Of a stretch of DNA of 64,000 nucleotides, positions 43,848 to 51,815 are shown in pieces. This DNA is from Streptomyces davaonensis JCM 4913. Lineage in GTDB: Bacteria; Actinomycetota; Actinomycetes; Streptomycetales; Streptomycetaceae. The stretch's first letter is position 1. Every line of letters starts with the position of its first letter. The notes beneath the pieces are model-generated. The model was not told the origin of the DNA. It was given only the letters and a program-made list of their open reading frames with translations, and did not search any database. A program made the translations under genes and the position numbers. The stretch lies in NCBI RefSeq assembly GCF_000349325.1, contig NC_020504.1, positions 2,576,053-2,640,052 on the forward strand, given 5' to 3'.

Positions 43848-44860
43848 TGCGCGCCCCAGGAGTCCAGGCCCAGCACCTTGCGGCCCAAGCCGGTCAGTTC
43901 GGCGGCGCCGTAGCGGAGGGATTCGTGCCGGGCGGCGTCGCCGAGCAGGGTGCCGTTCCAGTCGGGGGTGCTGAGGGTGCGCCAGGAGTCGATCCGCGAG
44001 CGCCTCAGCTCTTCGTGTTCCTCCAGCGCGGGCATCATCGAGAGGTACTGGACCGCGCGGGCGCCGCTGCCGGAGTTGGGGGCCACGCCGTGCGCCAGCA
44101 GCCCGTTGAAGATCAGCAGATCACCGGCGTGGAGGTCGGGCCGCACCAGGGGGAACTCCCTGCGGTCGACGGCGGGCCGGATGGGATCGCGCCCCTCCGG
44201 CTGCTCCACCCGCCACCGGTCGAACTGCCGGAACAGCTCCGGGCAGCACTGGAACCCGCCCAGTTCGGGCTCGGTGTCGTTGAGCGCGATGATGCCCTGG
44301 ACGCGCTGGGGCAGCACCTCCAGTGTGGTGTCGACGTCCCAGTGGAGCTCGATGTCGAAGCCCTGCTCGGTGGGTTCGATCAGGGAGCGCGAACGGTTCT
44401 TGATGTTGGGCGGGTTGAGGTTCAGCCGGTCCAGGGTGGTCCACAGCTCCTCGCAGTCCCAGATGTCGACGAACGCGTCGTGGACCCGATGATTCTGGCG
44501 GCTGTCCCAGATGAGCTGGTGGTGGTACGCCTCGACGAAGCCGTAGACGAACAGGTCGCGGTCCAGGTCGGAGCGGAACTCCCGTTCCTCGTACCAGGTT
44601 TCGGGGCGCTCGGGGTCGAGGCCCTGGAAGTCCCAGGCGAACTCCAGCAAGGCGCTCGCGGCTTCGGGGGAGATCGCCTCACGGACGACGACATAGCCGT
44701 ACGTCTGCCAGAAGGCGAAGTCCTCCTCGGAGAGCACGCGCAGGGGGTGGGACTTCTCGATTCGACGCAGGGGGGTGGGGGTGAGGTAGGTCTCGCCGTC
44801 GGCGCTGAAGTACGGGCGGTTCGATGCCGCGCGGTGCAGACGCTGGTCAGGGATGGGCAT
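43844..44860 (-). CDS. Fe(II)/2-oxoglutarate-dependent dioxygenase (phytanoyl-CoA hydroxylase family)
   Basis: 338 residues. Iron ligands H173-x-D175 (ELHWDVDTT) and H257 (GLLAHGVAP), 2-oxoglutarate Arg R268 (GARAVQY). Probably hydroxylates an amino acid or small metabolite. First gene of the leftward operon, divergent from the GntR gene; the dre-like palindrome is 46 nt upstream. Complete active-site set, so likely catalytic. Confidence 0.88.
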   Translation of the reverse strand: MPIPDQRLHRAASNRPYFSADGETYLTPTPLRRIEKSHPLRVLSEEDFAFWQTYGYVVVREAISPEAASALLEFAWDFQGLDPERPETWYEEREFRSDLDRDLFVYGFVEAYHHQLIWDSRQNHRVHDAFVDIWDCEELWTTLDRLNLNPPNIKNRSRSLIEPTEQGFDIELHWDVDTTLEVLPQRVQGIIALNDTEPELGGFQCCPELFRQFDRWRVEQPEGRDPIRPAVDRREFPLVRPDLHAGDLLIFNGLLAHGVAPNSGSGARAVQYLSMMPALEEHEELRRSRIDSWRTLSTPDWNGTLLGDAARHESLRYGAAELTGLGRKVLGLDSWGAQ

Positions 44861-44905
44861 GGCTGGTGCTCCAGGCTCGTTTGCGCTGTGGCCGAATGGC
44901 CGAGT

Positions 44906-44921
44906 ATTGGACTAGACCAAG
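44906..44921. promoter_or_regulatory. DasR/GntR-type operator (dre-like)
   Basis: ATTGGACTAGACCAAG: near-palindrome TTGG-N6-CCAA, agreeing at 12 of 16 positions with the DasR consensus ACTGGTCTAGACCACT. In the divergent gap between the dioxygenase operon and the GntR gene, immediately upstream of the AGGAGG of GntR. Autoregulation by the adjacent HutC-type GntR, or control by DasR, are both possible. Confidence 0.6.
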
Positions 44922-44974
44922 GAGGGGTATCGGGGGCTATAACGGAGTCCGCCGAGCGGCCGGAAGGCAGGAGC

Positions 44975-45634
44975 ATGACCACCGATGCCGGTGCGCGAGC
45001 GCCCAAGTACTACCGCGTCAAAGAGCAGTTGCTGGAGTTGACGCGGACCTTGGGGCCCGACGCGCCGATCCCGGCGGAGCGGTCGCTGGCAGTCGCGCTG
45101 CGCACCTCGCGCACCACCGTCCGGAGGGCCCTGCGCGAACTCGCGGGCGAGGGCCGCCTCGACCGGGTGCACGGCAAGGGCACGTTCGTGGCACGTCCGA
45201 AGGTGTACGGGACCCTGCGCCTCGACTCGTGCGCCGAGGATCTGCGGGCCCAGGGAGTCGAACCCGGCGAGCGGACACTGGACGTCGGCCGGGTCGCCGC
45301 GGACGGGAAGCTGTCGGGGCTGCTCGGCGTCGGCGTCGGCGAACCCGTGCTGCGCGTCGAGCGGTTACTGCTGGCCGACGGCGAGCCACTGGCGATCGAG
45401 ACGACGCACCGCAACCCCGGGGCGGGGCGCGCGACGGAGGGCGAGGTGACCGTCGAGACCACGCTGGCGACCCCGTACGAGGCCGCACTGCTGCACACCG
45501 ACGTGGGCCAGCCGATGCTGCTGGTGACCCGGCACTCGCGCACCGCGGACGGCGAGCCGGTGGACCGGGTCCGCTCGGTGTACCGCGGCGCCCGCTACCG
45601 GTTCGTGACAACGTTGCTTCGGGCGACGGACTAG
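44975..45634 (+). CDS. GntR-family (HutC subfamily) regulator with a TTA codon
   Basis: 219 residues from ATG 44975. N-terminal winged helix (YRVKEQLLELTRTLGPDAPIP, LRTSRTTVRRALRELAGEGRL, VHGKGTFVARP) and a UTRA effector domain about 80-215. Codon 131 is TTA (45365-45367), so full translation should need the bldA leucyl-tRNA, tying expression to development. A dre-like site lies in its promoter. Effector unknown; sugar phosphates bind UTRA domains of DasR relatives. Confidence 0.9.
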   Translation: MTTDAGARAPKYYRVKEQLLELTRTLGPDAPIPAERSLAVALRTSRTTVRRALRELAGEGRLDRVHGKGTFVARPKVYGTLRLDSCAEDLRAQGVEPGERTLDVGRVAADGKLSGLLGVGVGEPVLRVERLLLADGEPLAIETTHRNPGAGRATEGEVTVETTLATPYEAALLHTDVGQPMLLVTRHSRTADGEPVDRVRSVYRGARYRFVTTLLRATD

Positions 45635-45648
45635 AGCCGGTGCGGCCG

Positions 45649-45676
45649 GGCCCGTCGTCCACCCGAAGGACGGGCC
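45649..45676. terminator. Bidirectional hairpin between GntR and HIT genes
   Basis: GGCCCGTC (45649-45656) pairs with GACGGGCC (45669-45676), 8-bp GC stem, 12-nt loop, between convergent genes. No U-tract. The rest of the 131-nt gap shows nothing else. Confidence 0.6.
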
Positions 45677-45765
45677 GCGCGGCGGCGGAGGTGCCTCCCG
45701 CGCGGGCCTGGCGCGACCGGTTCTCGGCAACGCCCGCGCTGCGGGCGGCAGTGGTCGGACGATCC

Positions 45766-46197
45766 TTAGCGGAGGGCATCCGCGCTCCCCTCCCCCAGGA
45801 TGCGGCGGCGGGTCCTCGCCAGCGCCTCCGGGTCGGCGCGGTCCACGTACCAGGGGCGGTTCAGACGGTCGGAGTCCTCCCGCGGGACCAGGTGGACGTG
45901 CAGGTGGAAGACGTCCTGCCAGCCCGCGGGGCGGTTCGCCTGGAACAGGGTCAGGCCGTCGGGCGTCAGTACGTCGTCGAGGACCGCGGCCATGCGGTGG
46001 ACGGTGCGCATCACCGCCGCCGCGTCGTCCTCGGAGATCTCCCAGATGTCCCCCGCGTGCGCGCGGGGGATGACGAGGGTGTGGCCCTCCATCACGGCCG
46101 TGTTGTCGAGGAAGGCCACGGTCCGCTCGTCCTCGAAGAGGATCTCCGCGTGCAGCCGGCCCGCCACGATGTCGCAGAACACGCACTCGGACGCCAT
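45766..46197 (-). CDS. HIT-family hydrolase
   Basis: 143 residues. CVFCDIVAGRL at the start (a C-x2-C zinc-type pair) and HIT triad VFHLHVHLVP. HIT proteins hydrolyse or transfer nucleotidyl groups (AMP-amine, dinucleotides). Last gene of the nine-gene operon, 1 nt after cutC. It might remove an AMP- or nucleotide-linked group formed in the pathway, which is inference. Confidence 0.9.
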   Translation of the reverse strand: MASECVFCDIVAGRLHAEILFEDERTVAFLDNTAVMEGHTLVIPRAHAGDIWEISEDDAAAVMRTVHRMAAVLDDVLTPDGLTLFQANRPAGWQDVFHLHVHLVPREDSDRLNRPWYVDRADPEALARTRRRILGEGSADALR

Positions 46198-46198
46198 G

Positions 46199-46906
46199 TC
46201 AGCCCCCGTCCTTGCGGGCGGCGGCGGCGATCAGCTCGCGCCAGCGGCGCACCGCGGCCGGGTCGACCGGGCTGTCCCAGCCCCGGTGCCGCACCGAGGT
46301 GCCGACGTGGAAGGCGTCGACGCCCCGGGCGCGCAGCGCGGGCACGTGCTCGGCGCCGAGTCCCCCGCCCGCCATGACGGCCACGGTGTGGCCCGGCCGG
46401 CCCTGGCGGTCCGCCTCCGCGAGCAGGGTGGGCAGACCGTCTGCGACACCGGCGACGCTGCCCGCGGTCAGCAGGGTGTCCAGGCCGGGCAGTCCTTCGA
46501 TGGCGTACCGCAGCGCCGTCCGGTCGGCCGCGTGGTCCACGGCCCGGTGGAACGTCCAGCGGCCGCCCGGCACCGCGTCGAGCAGGGCGCGGACGGCGGG
46601 CAGGTCCGGTGCGCCGTCCGCGGTGAGGAAGCCGAGGACGAACTCCTCGGCGCCCGCCGCCCGCAGCGCCGCGGCGGCGGCGCGCAGGGCGTCGAGGTCG
46701 GCGACCTGGAAGCCGCCCTTGTCGCGCAGCATGACCCGGATCGGCACGGTGACGGCGTCCCGGGTGCGGACGAACTCCGCGAGCTCGGGGGTCATTCCGT
46801 CGGCGTCCATGTCGGCCGCCAGCTCCAGCCGGTGGGCGCCGCCCGCGACGGCCGCGCGCGCCTCCTCGGCGGAGGTGACGACGACTTCGAGGATCGCCTC
46901 GCCCAT
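46199..46906 (-). CDS. cutC: CutC-family protein
   Basis: 235 residues, TIM-barrel. Family motifs: LEVVVTSAEEARAAVAGGAHRLEL, DMDADGMTPELAE, FHRAVDH, GLDTLLTAGS, VMAGGGLGAEHV. CutC was named for copper homeostasis, but its true activity is unclear. Here it lies in an apparent biosynthetic operon, 3 nt after the HAD gene, so a role as a pathway enzyme should be considered. Confidence 0.9.
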   Translation of the reverse strand: MGEAILEVVVTSAEEARAAVAGGAHRLELAADMDADGMTPELAEFVRTRDAVTVPIRVMLRDKGGFQVADLDALRAAAAALRAAGAEEFVLGFLTADGAPDLPAVRALLDAVPGGRWTFHRAVDHAADRTALRYAIEGLPGLDTLLTAGSVAGVADGLPTLLAEADRQGRPGHTVAVMAGGGLGAEHVPALRARGVDAFHVGTSVRHRGWDSPVDPAAVRRWRELIAAAARKDGG

Positions 46907-46909
46907 GGC

Positions 46910-47578
46910 TCAGACCTCCGTCCGGGGCGCGGCGGCCGTCGCGGGGGTCTGCGGCGGCCAGGTCATCCCGGTGAGATCGGGGACGATCAGATCGGCCGCG
47001 GCCAGCGCCTCGGCGGACTGGGTGGAGGTGATCGCCACACAGTCGGCACCGGCGCTCTTCGCCGCGGCGACCCCGGCCGGGGCGTCCTCGAAGACCACGA
47101 CGTCGCCGGGCGCCACCCCCAGCGCCGCACAGCACTTGAGGCAGCCCTCCGGATCGGGCTTGCCGCGGCTCACGTCGTCGGAGGTGATCAGCACGTCGAA
47201 GAGGTCCAGCGCGCCGACCGCGCCGAGTTCGTGCCGGGCATAGGCGCGGGTGCCCGAGGTCACCAGACCGAGGGGGACGCCCGACTCCTTGAGCCGAACG
47301 AGGAGTTCGAGGGCGCCGGGGATGGCGCCGACCGGGGGCATGTCGGGGAGGGCCGTGTAGGCGAGGGCCTCGGCGAAGAGCTCCTCCACGGTGTGTCCGG
47401 GGAAGCGGGGCAGATGGTCGAGCAGCGCCTCGCGAGGGGGCCGCCCGGCGAAGCCCCGGATGGTGGCCTCGTCGTGCGGGACATCGTGGTTGCGGAAGAG
47501 CCGCGACCACGCCTCATGACTGCGGGGCTCGGTGTCGATCAGGGTGCCGTCGAGGTCGAACAGCGCGGCGGTGTACAT
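46910..47578 (-). CDS. HAD-superfamily phosphatase (beta-phosphoglucomutase-like)
   Basis: 222 residues from ATG 47578. Motif I FDLDGTLIDTEP, motif II VTSGTRAYA, Lys in RGKPDPEGCL, motif IV VVFEDAPAGV. Cap domain of the beta-PGM class. It dephosphorylates or isomerises a sugar phosphate. 26 nt after the glycosyltransferase. Confidence 0.9.
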   Translation of the reverse strand: MYTAALFDLDGTLIDTEPRSHEAWSRLFRNHDVPHDEATIRGFAGRPPREALLDHLPRFPGHTVEELFAEALAYTALPDMPPVGAIPGALELLVRLKESGVPLGLVTSGTRAYARHELGAVGALDLFDVLITSDDVSRGKPDPEGCLKCCAALGVAPGDVVVFEDAPAGVAAAKSAGADCVAITSTQSAEALAAADLIVPDLTGMTWPPQTPATAAAPRTEV

Positions 47579-47604
47579 GTCGGTTCCTTCGGACGGTCGG
47601 TGGC

Positions 47605-48702
47605 TCACCGCACCTGGGCGGAGAGGGCGGCAAGGTCGCGTGCGGTCCTGGAGAGCGGAAAGCGCGCCGCGTTGCGGAATCCGGACCGGCGCAGGCCCTC
47701 CAGCGCGCCGGGGTCGTCCCGCAGCCCGGTCAGCTCGGCCGGCGCCCGCTGAGGATCGGCGAGGAGATCGAGGGGCAGCGCCGAGTCGCCCAGCGCGTCC
47801 CGCAGCCCCGGCACCGGCTGATAGGCCACCGGCAGCCCGCAGGCCTGCGCCTCCACGGCCACCAGACCGAACGCCTCCAGCTTCGCGGACGGCACCACAA
47901 GCAGATCGTGCTCGGCGAACGCGGCCCACAGCTCCCGGCGGCTCAGCCACCCCAGATGCCGTACGGCCGACAGGTCCCGTTCCCTGGCCAGCCGCCGGAA
48001 CTCGGCCACCGGCGCGGCCATGCTGAGCCGCACACCCGGTACCCCCGAGAGCGCGGCGACCAGTTCGGCGGCGCCCTTCTCCGCGGTGAGGCGGCCGGCG
48101 TAGAGGACCCGGAGCGGCCCGCCGCCCCGGGGAGTGCGTACGGGTGGTTCGGCCAGCAGGGCGTCGGGGATGCCCCAGGGGATGTGGACGATCCGGCCGC
48201 TGTCCGTCTCCGGGGCCACTCGGCGCAGTTGGTCGGCCATCCCGGCGGTCGGCACCACCAGGGAGCGGGCCGCCTCGACCGCCTCCCGCAGCACCGCGCC
48301 CTGGGTCTCGTACTCGGCGGCGAACAGCAGGTCCGTGCCGTGCACCAGACCGATGGCGGGCTGCTTGGGGTAGCCCCGCAGCAGCGCCGGGGTGGCGCCG
48401 AAGGCGAGGTGCTGGAGGTGGACGACGTCCTGCTCGGTGTGCGGGAAGCGGGCGGTGACCGCGTCCGTGAGCCGGTCGACGTAGGCCCAGAAGCCCTCGC
48501 CGCTGAGCTGTTTGCCGGGGACGTCCAGCAGGGCGAGGGTGCTCTCGTCCGGCGGTGGGGAGCCGTCTTCCGGAACCAGCATGAACGCGCTCGCCTTCAG
48601 CGGGCCGTCCGGGTCCAGATACAGGTCCTTGAGCAGTTCGACGCTGCCGCCCGGACTGCCCCAGGGCAGATCGAGTCCGGTCAGTGTCCGGGGTGCGCTC
48701 AC
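47605..48702 (-). CDS. Family 4 glycosyltransferase
   Basis: 365 residues from GTG 48702 (GTGA overlap with the deaminase paralogue). GT-B: N-terminal DLPWGSPGGSVELL, C-terminal VLYAGRLTAEKGAAEL and EAFGLVAVEAQACGLPV. Inverting/retaining class GT4 (retaining). Part of the same operon as P450, methyltransferase and N-oxygenase, so likely glycosylates a small molecule. Confidence 0.88.
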   Translation of the reverse strand: MSAPRTLTGLDLPWGSPGGSVELLKDLYLDPDGPLKASAFMLVPEDGSPPPDESTLALLDVPGKQLSGEGFWAYVDRLTDAVTARFPHTEQDVVHLQHLAFGATPALLRGYPKQPAIGLVHGTDLLFAAEYETQGAVLREAVEAARSLVVPTAGMADQLRRVAPETDSGRIVHIPWGIPDALLAEPPVRTPRGGGPLRVLYAGRLTAEKGAAELVAALSGVPGVRLSMAAPVAEFRRLARERDLSAVRHLGWLSRRELWAAFAEHDLLVVPSAKLEAFGLVAVEAQACGLPVAYQPVPGLRDALGDSALPLDLLADPQRAPAELTGLRDDPGALEGLRRSGFRNAARFPLSRTARDLAALSAQVR

Positions 48703-49226
48703 CGCAGCTCCTCGTACAGCCGCGAGATGTCGATCCCGCTGGTCCGGGTGTACTTGCGGCCCAGGTTCTGGTAGCTGGACATCGCGCCCTCGGCGACCAG
48801 GAACACGATCTTCCCGAAGGGCATGCGGGGATAGACCCGCACCGGCCGCGCCACCCGGATCTCCAGGGTCCAGCGGATGGCGTGGCCCACGTGTCCGAGC
48901 GGGGCGGAGACATGGACCCAGACGCCGAGCGCGCCGAGGCTGCGGTCGCCGTTGATCATCTGGGCGTAGCGCTCGGAGTGGGTGCGCTCATGGGTGACGC
49001 CGAGATAGAGCCGGCCCGGCCGCAGCACCATGCCCTCGGGCGGGATGACGTGCTCGGTGACACGGGTCGCGGCGGCGGCGTCCAGTTCGTCGCCCTCGCA
49101 GACCCGGATGCGGTTGCCGAGGTGCCAGTCGTAGGCGTTGGGCGAGATCCGCTCCGGATCGAAGGGCTCGATGACGATGTCGCCGCGTTCCACGGCGGTG
49201 GCGATGGCCTCACGGGTCAGGATCAT
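48699..49226 (-). CDS. dCTP-deaminase-like paralogue A (keeps catalytic Glu, lacks Ser/Arg)
   Basis: 175 residues, dUTPase/Dcd fold. Ungapped alignment with E. coli Dcd: active-site Glu138 is present as E122 (WTLEIRV), but Ser111 is R95 and Arg115 is A99 (GDRSLGALG). Thus unable to form a normal Dcd site alone. It is adjacent to paralogue B with the opposite losses. Start ATG 49226 overlaps paralogue B stop (ATGA). The operon suggests a nucleotide-derived natural product or a recruited fold. Confidence 0.87.
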   Translation of the reverse strand: MILTREAIATAVERGDIVIEPFDPERISPNAYDWHLGNRIRVCEGDELDAAAATRVTEHVIPPEGMVLRPGRLYLGVTHERTHSERYAQMINGDRSLGALGVWVHVSAPLGHVGHAIRWTLEIRVARPVRVYPRMPFGKIVFLVAEGAMSSYQNLGRKYTRTSGIDISRLYEELR

Positions 49227-49753
49227 GTCGTCGGCACCGCCACGTCCTTCCAGTAGCGGGACTCCTGGGGGCCCGCCGAGGACTGGTACTTGCCGCGGTA
49301 GAGGTCGACCTCGCCGAGCGACACGAAGAACATGATCTGGCCGATCTTCATCCCCGGGTACACCCGCAGCGGCTGGACCGGGGACAGCATCAGCGTCCAC
49401 TGGCCGTGGAAGCCGATGTCGCCGATGGGCGCCGTGATCTCCACGAACAGCCCGAGCCGGCCGACCGAGGACCGCCCGAAGAGCAGTGGCACGTACTGGT
49501 CGGAGCCGACCTGTTCCACGGTGTGCCCGAGATAGAGCTGGTCGGGCCTGAGGACATAGCCGTCCTCCCCGATGATGATCTCCCGGGTGGCGTTGGGCCG
49601 GTAGGGGTCGATGACGTCGTCGGTGTAGGTCAGCAGCCTGTCGCCGAGGCAGACGTTGTAGCTGTTGGGGTTCACCTGGGCCGGGTTGAACGGCGAGATG
49701 ACGATCCGGCCGTCGCTCGCGGCCTCGGTGATCTCGGGGCCGGTGAGGATCAT
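49223..49753 (-). CDS. dCTP-deaminase-like paralogue B (keeps Ser/Arg, lacks catalytic Glu)
   Basis: 176 residues, same fold. Motif 2 is intact, GRSSVGRLG with S95 and R99 (E. coli Ser111, Arg115). The catalytic Glu position is M122 (WTLMLSPV). The two paralogues align without gaps through this region and are otherwise similar (MILT start; RPxxLYLG; VYPxM). Overlaps both neighbours by 4 nt. In the dUTPase/Dcd family motif 2 and motif 3 of one active site come from different subunits, so A and B could build a composite site. Confidence 0.87.
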   Translation of the reverse strand: MILTGPEITEAASDGRIVISPFNPAQVNPNSYNVCLGDRLLTYTDDVIDPYRPNATREIIIGEDGYVLRPDQLYLGHTVEQVGSDQYVPLLFGRSSVGRLGLFVEITAPIGDIGFHGQWTLMLSPVQPLRVYPGMKIGQIMFFVSLGEVDLYRGKYQSSAGPQESRYWKDVAVPTT

Positions 49754-50772
49754 GCGGCCCTCCCCGTGGCGCCCGCGGCGCCCTCGAAGTCGAAGTCCAC
49801 CCGGTCCGCCACGTCCAGTTCGCGCAGCATGCGCAGGATCCCGGAGAAGTCGGTGACGAGCAGCTCCGCCTGGCCGCCGCGGGAGTCCTCGATGATGTCC
49901 CGGGCCTTGGGGATGCCGGCGAACCGAAGGACCTTCAGCCACCAGTCGAAGTCCTCGGCGCAGAAGGCGTTGATCCCGGCGGGCAGCGACGCCACGAAGA
50001 AGTCCTGTTGCCGCCGCGAGAGGTTGACGAAGACGTCCTTCATCACCTCGACCATGACCGGGCCGTGCGCCGACTCGTCGCGGGCGTGCAGCCTCGCGAT
50101 CGTGGAGTGCAGCGGCTGCACGGTGGTGTCCCGGGCCATCAGGTCGAGGAAGGCGTTCACGCTCACCTCGCCGACCGTGGTCCACAGCAGCAGGAGCAGA
50201 TCCGACTCCCAAGCCTCGGCGCAGGCGTCCTGCGCCTGGTACAGCAGCCGGTTGGTGACGGGGTGCCCGCAGTCGGGCTCGGCGGTGATCCCCCGGGCCT
50301 CCCGGGTGCGCTGCATGCCGAGCATGTGCATGTACGTGTGCCACACCTCGTCGATGTGGGACTGCCGCACGATCTCTTTCACCTCGAACCGGTCCACCCC
50401 GGGGTACACGGCATGGCCGAGCTTCTCGAAGGTGGGGTTGACGACGAACTCCTCGGCGGCCACGACGCGTTCGTTGTACGCGATCCAGCCCAGGGTGTTC
50501 ACCGTGCGCCGCTTGTCCTCCGGGGCGTCCCGGAAGTCGGGGTGCTCGCCGAACGGCATCAGCGCGACGGGGTAGTCGAGCAGTTCGGGGTCGTACTCCC
50601 CGGCTCCGGTGACCTTGTCCATGTCCGTGCGCACGGTGGCCCGGCGGGGCCAGGCCGCCGCCAGCCGGCGGAGCGTGCCGGGGCCGACCTGGCCGGTGGC
50701 TTCCTCGATGGTTCCCAACTCTTGCGTTCCTCCGTTGTCTTGCCGCGTCACTCGGCGGTCCTGCCGCGTCAT
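49750..50772 (-). CDS. AurF-like diiron N-oxygenase
   Basis: 340 residues from ATG 50772 (ATGA overlap). Complete carboxylate-bridged diiron set: E107/E108 (AAEEFV), E142-x2-H145 (DEVWH), E202 (VGEVSV), H229-x3-E233-x2-H236 (HARDESAH). AurF oxidises arylamines to nitroarenes; relatives make N-hydroxy or N-oxide groups. Nearby starts at GTG 50751 and TTG in GAGTTGGG also exist. Predicts a nitro, nitroso or hydroxylamine step in the pathway. Confidence 0.88.
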   Translation of the reverse strand: MTRQDRRVTRQDNGGTQELGTIEEATGQVGPGTLRRLAAAWPRRATVRTDMDKVTGAGEYDPELLDYPVALMPFGEHPDFRDAPEDKRRTVNTLGWIAYNERVVAAEEFVVNPTFEKLGHAVYPGVDRFEVKEIVRQSHIDEVWHTYMHMLGMQRTREARGITAEPDCGHPVTNRLLYQAQDACAEAWESDLLLLLWTTVGEVSVNAFLDLMARDTTVQPLHSTIARLHARDESAHGPVMVEVMKDVFVNLSRRQQDFFVASLPAGINAFCAEDFDWWLKVLRFAGIPKARDIIEDSRGGQAELLVTDFSGILRMLRELDVADRVDFDFEGAAGATGRAA

Positions 50773-51815
50773 CGGGCCGGTCCGGCGGTGGGGCGGGCCT
50801 CGATGACCCGGTAACCGCTGAAGCCGAGCGGCGCGCCGATCTCGGTGAGCTCCAGGCCGGCGGCGTCGAGGAGTTCGGTGAACTCCCGCTCGGTGCGCTC
50901 CCGGCCGTGGGTCAGGACCATCAGGTTGAGGTCGCTGACGGTGAGGAAGGGGTCGGTCGTGGTGTCCGCGACGGGCGGTGCGACGACCTCGACGATCAGC
51001 ACCCGGGCCGTGTCCGCCATGACCCGGCGGCAGTTGCGCAGGATCGCCACACAGCGCTCGTCGTCCCAGTCGTGCAGCACGCTCTTGATCACATAGCGGT
51101 CGCCGCCCTCGGGTACGGCGGCGAGAAAGTCCTGGGCCACGAGTTCGCACCGGTCCGCGACGCCCGCGGCGGCGAGCGTCGTGGGGGCTCCGGCCACGCC
51201 CACCGGGGTGTCGACCAGGACCCCGCGCAGCTGGGGGTGGTGTCCGAGCACTCCGGCGAGCAGGGCGCCGTTGCCGCCGCCGACGTCCACGACGGTCTTG
51301 ACGTCGGCGAAGTCGTAGGACCGCGCCAGCGCCTGGGCCTCCGCGCCGCCGCTGACCGCCATCGCGGCGTGGAACTCCGCGCCCAGCTCCGGATCGGCCG
51401 CGAACAGGTCGAAGACCGAGCCTCCGGTGACCGATTCCACGGACGGCCGTCCGGTGCGCAGGCACTCGGTGAACCGTCCCCAGGAGGCCCAGACGGCCTC
51501 GCTGAAGTAGGGCATCAGCATGGGGCGGACGGAGCCGGGCACGTCGGAGCGGAGCGGTTCGCCGGCCGGTGCCAGCCGGAAGCCGTCCTCGCCCCGCTGT
51601 TCCACCACGCCGAGGGTGGCCAGGCCCCGCAGCAGCCTGCGCAGGGCCGGGGCCCGGGTTCCGGTGCGCTCGGCCAACTCCTCGGTGGTCAGGGGCTGTT
51701 CGGCGAGCAGGTCGGGGAGCCGCAGCCGGGCCGCGGCGTGGATCATCTGGGCGGGTATGAAACCGAAGGCGAGGCGGTAGAGGTTGGCTGCCGCCATCGG
51801 GTCGATCATGGTCAC
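50769..51815 (-). CDS. SAM-dependent O-methyltransferase (acetylserotonin OMT-like)
   Basis: 348 residues from GTG 51815, GTGA overlap with the P450; ATG 51809 is the alternative. N-terminal dimerisation winged helix (ELAERTGTRAPALRRLLRGL), SAM motif TVVDVGGGNGALLAGVL, catalytic His in KSVLHDWDDERC. Typical of polyketide and aromatic tailoring. Confidence 0.9.
   Translation of the reverse strand: MTMIDPMAAANLYRLAFGFIPAQMIHAAARLRLPDLLAEQPLTTEELAERTGTRAPALRRLLRGLATLGVVEQRGEDGFRLAPAGEPLRSDVPGSVRPMLMPYFSEAVWASWGRFTECLRTGRPSVESVTGGSVFDLFAADPELGAEFHAAMAVSGGAEAQALARSYDFADVKTVVDVGGGNGALLAGVLGHHPQLRGVLVDTPVGVAGAPTTLAAAGVADRCELVAQDFLAAVPEGGDRYVIKSVLHDWDDERCVAILRNCRRVMADTARVLIVEVVAPPVADTTTDPFLTVSDLNLMVLTHGRERTEREFTELLDAAGLELTEIGAPLGFSGYRVIEARPTAGPAR

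Noticed and set aside
45766-46906. HIT and CutC as housekeeping genes unrelated to the cluster
   Set aside because: Not fully excluded, but 1-3-nt gaps to the cluster operon favour co-transcription, so I kept them in the operon.
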